Positions 6,646-8,160 of a stretch of DNA of 8,160 nt are shown in pieces. The notes beneath the pieces are model-generated. The model made no database searches. It was not told the origin of the DNA and was given only the letters and a program-made list of their open reading frames with translations. Each line of letters starts with the position of its first letter. Position 1 is the stretch's first letter. The position numbers were made by a program, and so were the translations under genes. The DNA comes from Opitutia bacterium (GTDB lineage Bacteria > Verrucomicrobiota > Verrucomicrobiia > Opitutales > Opitutaceae): contig PMKA01000474.1 of NCBI GenBank assembly GCA_003157575.1, positions 11,208 to 19,367 on the forward strand. The letters are read 5' to 3'.

Positions 6646-6906
6646 TTTCACAGGAGCTCGCGGAGGAAGCAGAGGGATTGATGGTTCGTTGGTCGCCGCG
6701 TTGTACCGCGAATTCCCGGCACAGACCCAAGTTACAGGAGGCAACGGAGAGAACGGAGGGCGGACTGTTGCGGGAGGTTGCCCGCCCGACGTGTGATCCG
6801 CGTCTCTGCTGACTCTGCGAACTCCTGTAGATGGTTTGGTCTGATTCCGTTACCTCCTCCTGTGAAAACAGACGTCCGGGCGCCGTTCTCCGGAGACGGC
6901 TCCTGT
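6646..6906. repeat. Composite inverted array of ACAGGAG-led units
   Basis: Five degenerate units of about 26 nt begin with ACAGGAG. Two are on the + strand (6650-6675, 6734-6759) and three on the - strand (6803-6828, 6838-6863, 6881-6906), all pointing inward. The units at 6650 and 6828 match at 21 of 26 positions. Several proceed in 9-nt steps, for example ACAGGAGGC-AACGGAGAG-AACGGAGGG. The outer units share TTTCACAGGAG, and further out CGCCCGG at 6619-6625 is mirrored at 6876-6882. The last unit folds on itself (6882-6900). Confidence 0.7.
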
Positions 6907-6988
6907 TGAAATGATACTTATGGCCGACCGCGTTGAGGGCGACCCCGGCTGCTGCCACGCGCCCGGCCGCCGAAAATGCTACTTCTAG

Positions 6989-8160
6989 TATTACGTTGTT
7001 AGGTTGTATCAGCCACGACGTCATCGAATTTCCTGCCGCAAAAGTGGCAGAATCCGATCCAGCGCAGCAGCCAGGGCCGCATCTGGAGCAGCGTCTGTTC
7101 CCAAGTCACACCAGAAGTTTTTTTTTACGCGCAGATAGACCGCGGTGACGAAGAGATAAGCCAGGACGGCCAGGAGCAGATGGTGATGAAAACCCCGCCA
7201 GCTGCGTCCCTCGAAGTGATCGAGGCCCAGATCGCTCTTCGCTCGTTGGAAGTACTGCTCAATCTGCCAGCGCGAACGGCTCAGGCGCAGGCACGGCGCT
7301 TTTTTCGGCAGCCGGTGCAGATGGGCCAGATAGTAATGGTACGCTTCGGGGTCGCCTTCCGGCCAATCGACAACCAGCCACAGCCGTTCCAGGTGGTCTG
7401 CACCACGCTCCAGACTTCCCGGCAAATAGACTTCCATCCAGCCCAGGCGGGTGTGTCGGGTTTGTCCATCGGCCGCCGGCCACGAGCAGCGCTGCCAGTT
7501 CTTGTGCGTGCGCGCGGCCCACAGGTGGATCAAAGACTCGGGCCTGGGTTGGTCGTCACGCACGTGCCAGAGCGTATGTTTACGTTCCAGGGGCATGGGC
7601 TTGTCCCAGCCCTGCAACTGGCGCGCGTCCACCTGCAAAAAGAACTCCAAGCCCTGCTTGCGCAAACCATCGCGAAAGGGTCCGTTGTTGCCATAGGCCG
7701 CATCCCCCAGCACCGGAGCCGGAGGCACGCCGTCGGCCAATGCTTCACTTATCAACTCCAGGGCGATCTGCGGCTTGGTGGCAAAAACCACCCCTGGCGG
7801 CACTCCCGCCGCCAGGCAGCGTGGCGGATCGCTCGTCCACTTTTCCGGCAGATACAATCGGGCGGCAACCGGGATGGAGGCCTCGCCGTCGGTCACCGCC
7901 ACCTGAACGTTGACCTGGCAGTTGGCCGACTTGCCTTCCGCTCCGCAATATTGGTGTGCCACCCCGACCGAATGCTCGCCTTGCTTAAGCCAGCCGGTTT
8001 CATCGACGATCCAGGCCGACAGCGGTTCCAAGTGCGCTGGAAACTCGCGGCGAATCACCTGCCATACCGCTTCTGCCTCCCATGGACTGTCGGTGACAAA
8101 CTGCTGGAGCTTCTGGGAATCCACCCCCAGGCGTTCCGCCATCGGTTCGATCGACTTGCG
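6989..8160 (-). mobile_element. IS701-family insertion sequence, partial, left boundary tentative
   Basis: The element includes the transposase gene at 7021-8160 and runs off the window. IS701 elements are known to duplicate a 4-bp YTAR target. CTAG at 6985-6988, 32 bp past the transposase stop, fits that rule and gives the boundary used here. TTAG at 6999-7002 fits equally well. Without the other end the inverted repeats cannot be matched, so only the existence of the element is well supported. Confidence 0.45.
7021..8160 (-). CDS. IS701-like DDE transposase, N-terminus cut by window end
   Basis: The frame stays open to base 8160, so the start codon lies outside; 379 residues are visible and a typical N-terminal segment is missing. 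The ATG at 8142 is probably internal, since the six residues before it (RKSIEP) continue the family pattern. The DDE catalytic triad is visible: Asp53 in IVDETGWLKQG, Asp153 in VLGDAAYGNN, and Glu301 in RWQIEQYFQRAKSDLGLDHF, followed by EGRSWRGFHHH. SVGVAHQYCGAEGKSANCQV (64-83) is characteristic of IS701-family enzymes. The protein cuts and rejoins insertion-sequence ends in cut-and-paste transposition. No frameshift or internal stop is seen and all three acidic residues are kept, so it may be active. Confidence 0.92.
   Translation of the reverse strand, partial: RKSIEPMAERLGVDSQKLQQFVTDSPWEAEAVWQVIRREFPAHLEPLSAWIVDETGWLKQGEHSVGVAHQYCGAEGKSANCQVNVQVAVTDGEASIPVAARLYLPEKWTSDPPRCLAAGVPPGVVFATKPQIALELISEALADGVPPAPVLGDAAYGNNGPFRDGLRKQGLEFFLQVDARQLQGWDKPMPLERKHTLWHVRDDQPRPESLIHLWAARTHKNWQRCSWPAADGQTRHTRLGWMEVYLPGSLERGADHLERLWLVVDWPEGDPEAYHYYLAHLHRLPKKAPCLRLSRSRWQIEQYFQRAKSDLGLDHFEGRSWRGFHHHLLLAVLAYLFVTAVYLRVKKNFWCDLGTDAAPDAALAAALDRILPLLRQEIR

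Larger units (their letters stand above)
6304..7020. other. 717-bp gene-free, palindrome-rich stretch
   Basis: No open frame here encodes a recognisable protein. The longest, on the - strand over 6488-7024, is Ser/Arg-rich and merely translates repeats. The stretch holds a GCGGTT/AACCGC hairpin, an AGGGCGG/CCGCCCT hairpin, a 19-bp palindrome, CGTGC/GCACG (6526-6530 with 6535-6539), repeated TCTGATTCCGTT words (6547-6558 and 6840-6851), and a composite of five ACAGGAG-led units. It ends at the transposase gene and probably includes the insertion-sequence boundary. Confidence 0.65.

Noticed and set aside
6121..6906. CRISPR array
   Set aside because: Units are degenerate, lie in both orientations and lack uniform unique spacers; no cas gene is present.
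6488..7024. A 178-residue - strand frame beside the transposase
   Set aside because: It is Ser/Arg-rich, crosses the 9-nt repeats and the likely IS edge, and has no recognisable domain.

Overview
The window is GC-rich bacterial DNA with long repeat-filled gaps between genes. The best taxonomic clue is the gene at 5527-5985, a close match to DUF5069, a family I associate mainly with Verrucomicrobiota. The dispersed intergenic repeat style fits too: 9-nt-periodic ACCGCGGAT/CACGGAT arrays, ACAGGAG..CGGAG arrays, and a 'gcggccctaca' unit. I therefore read this as a verrucomicrobial chromosome, possibly Opitutaceae-like. The phylum is a moderate inference and the family is a guess.

Left part (1-2214, + strand): the C-terminal half of an RND inner-membrane efflux transporter, cut by the window edge, followed after 93 bp by a small soluble protein with three canonical EF-hand calcium loops. 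A 581-bp gap (2215-2795) holds no gene I can support. It contains short direct repeats, a perfect 2 x 18 bp tandem repeat and hairpins.

Middle part (2796-6303, - strand): an 849-residue membrane-anchored penicillin-acylase-family (Ntn hydrolase, S45) protein, and upstream of it a DUF5069 protein. The acylase carries a lower-GC, low-complexity in-frame insertion encoded by repeat-like DNA. The DUF5069 gene sits between two perfect 18-bp inverted copies of one motif, and just beyond lies a ~183-bp palindromic element built of 9-nt units.

Right part (6304-8160): a 717-bp gene-free stretch packed with palindromes and inward-facing repeat copies, then an IS701-like DDE transposase on the - strand whose N-terminus is cut off by the window end.

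No shared pathway links these genes. The plausible functional units are the RND pump (with partners upstream of the window), the stand-alone acylase, the DUF5069 protein and the insertion sequence. The most interesting content is the repeat landscape: at least two families share a 9-nt periodicity and palindromic layout, and similar DNA seems to have entered the acylase reading frame. I saw no CRISPR array, tRNA, rRNA, defence system or biosynthetic cluster.
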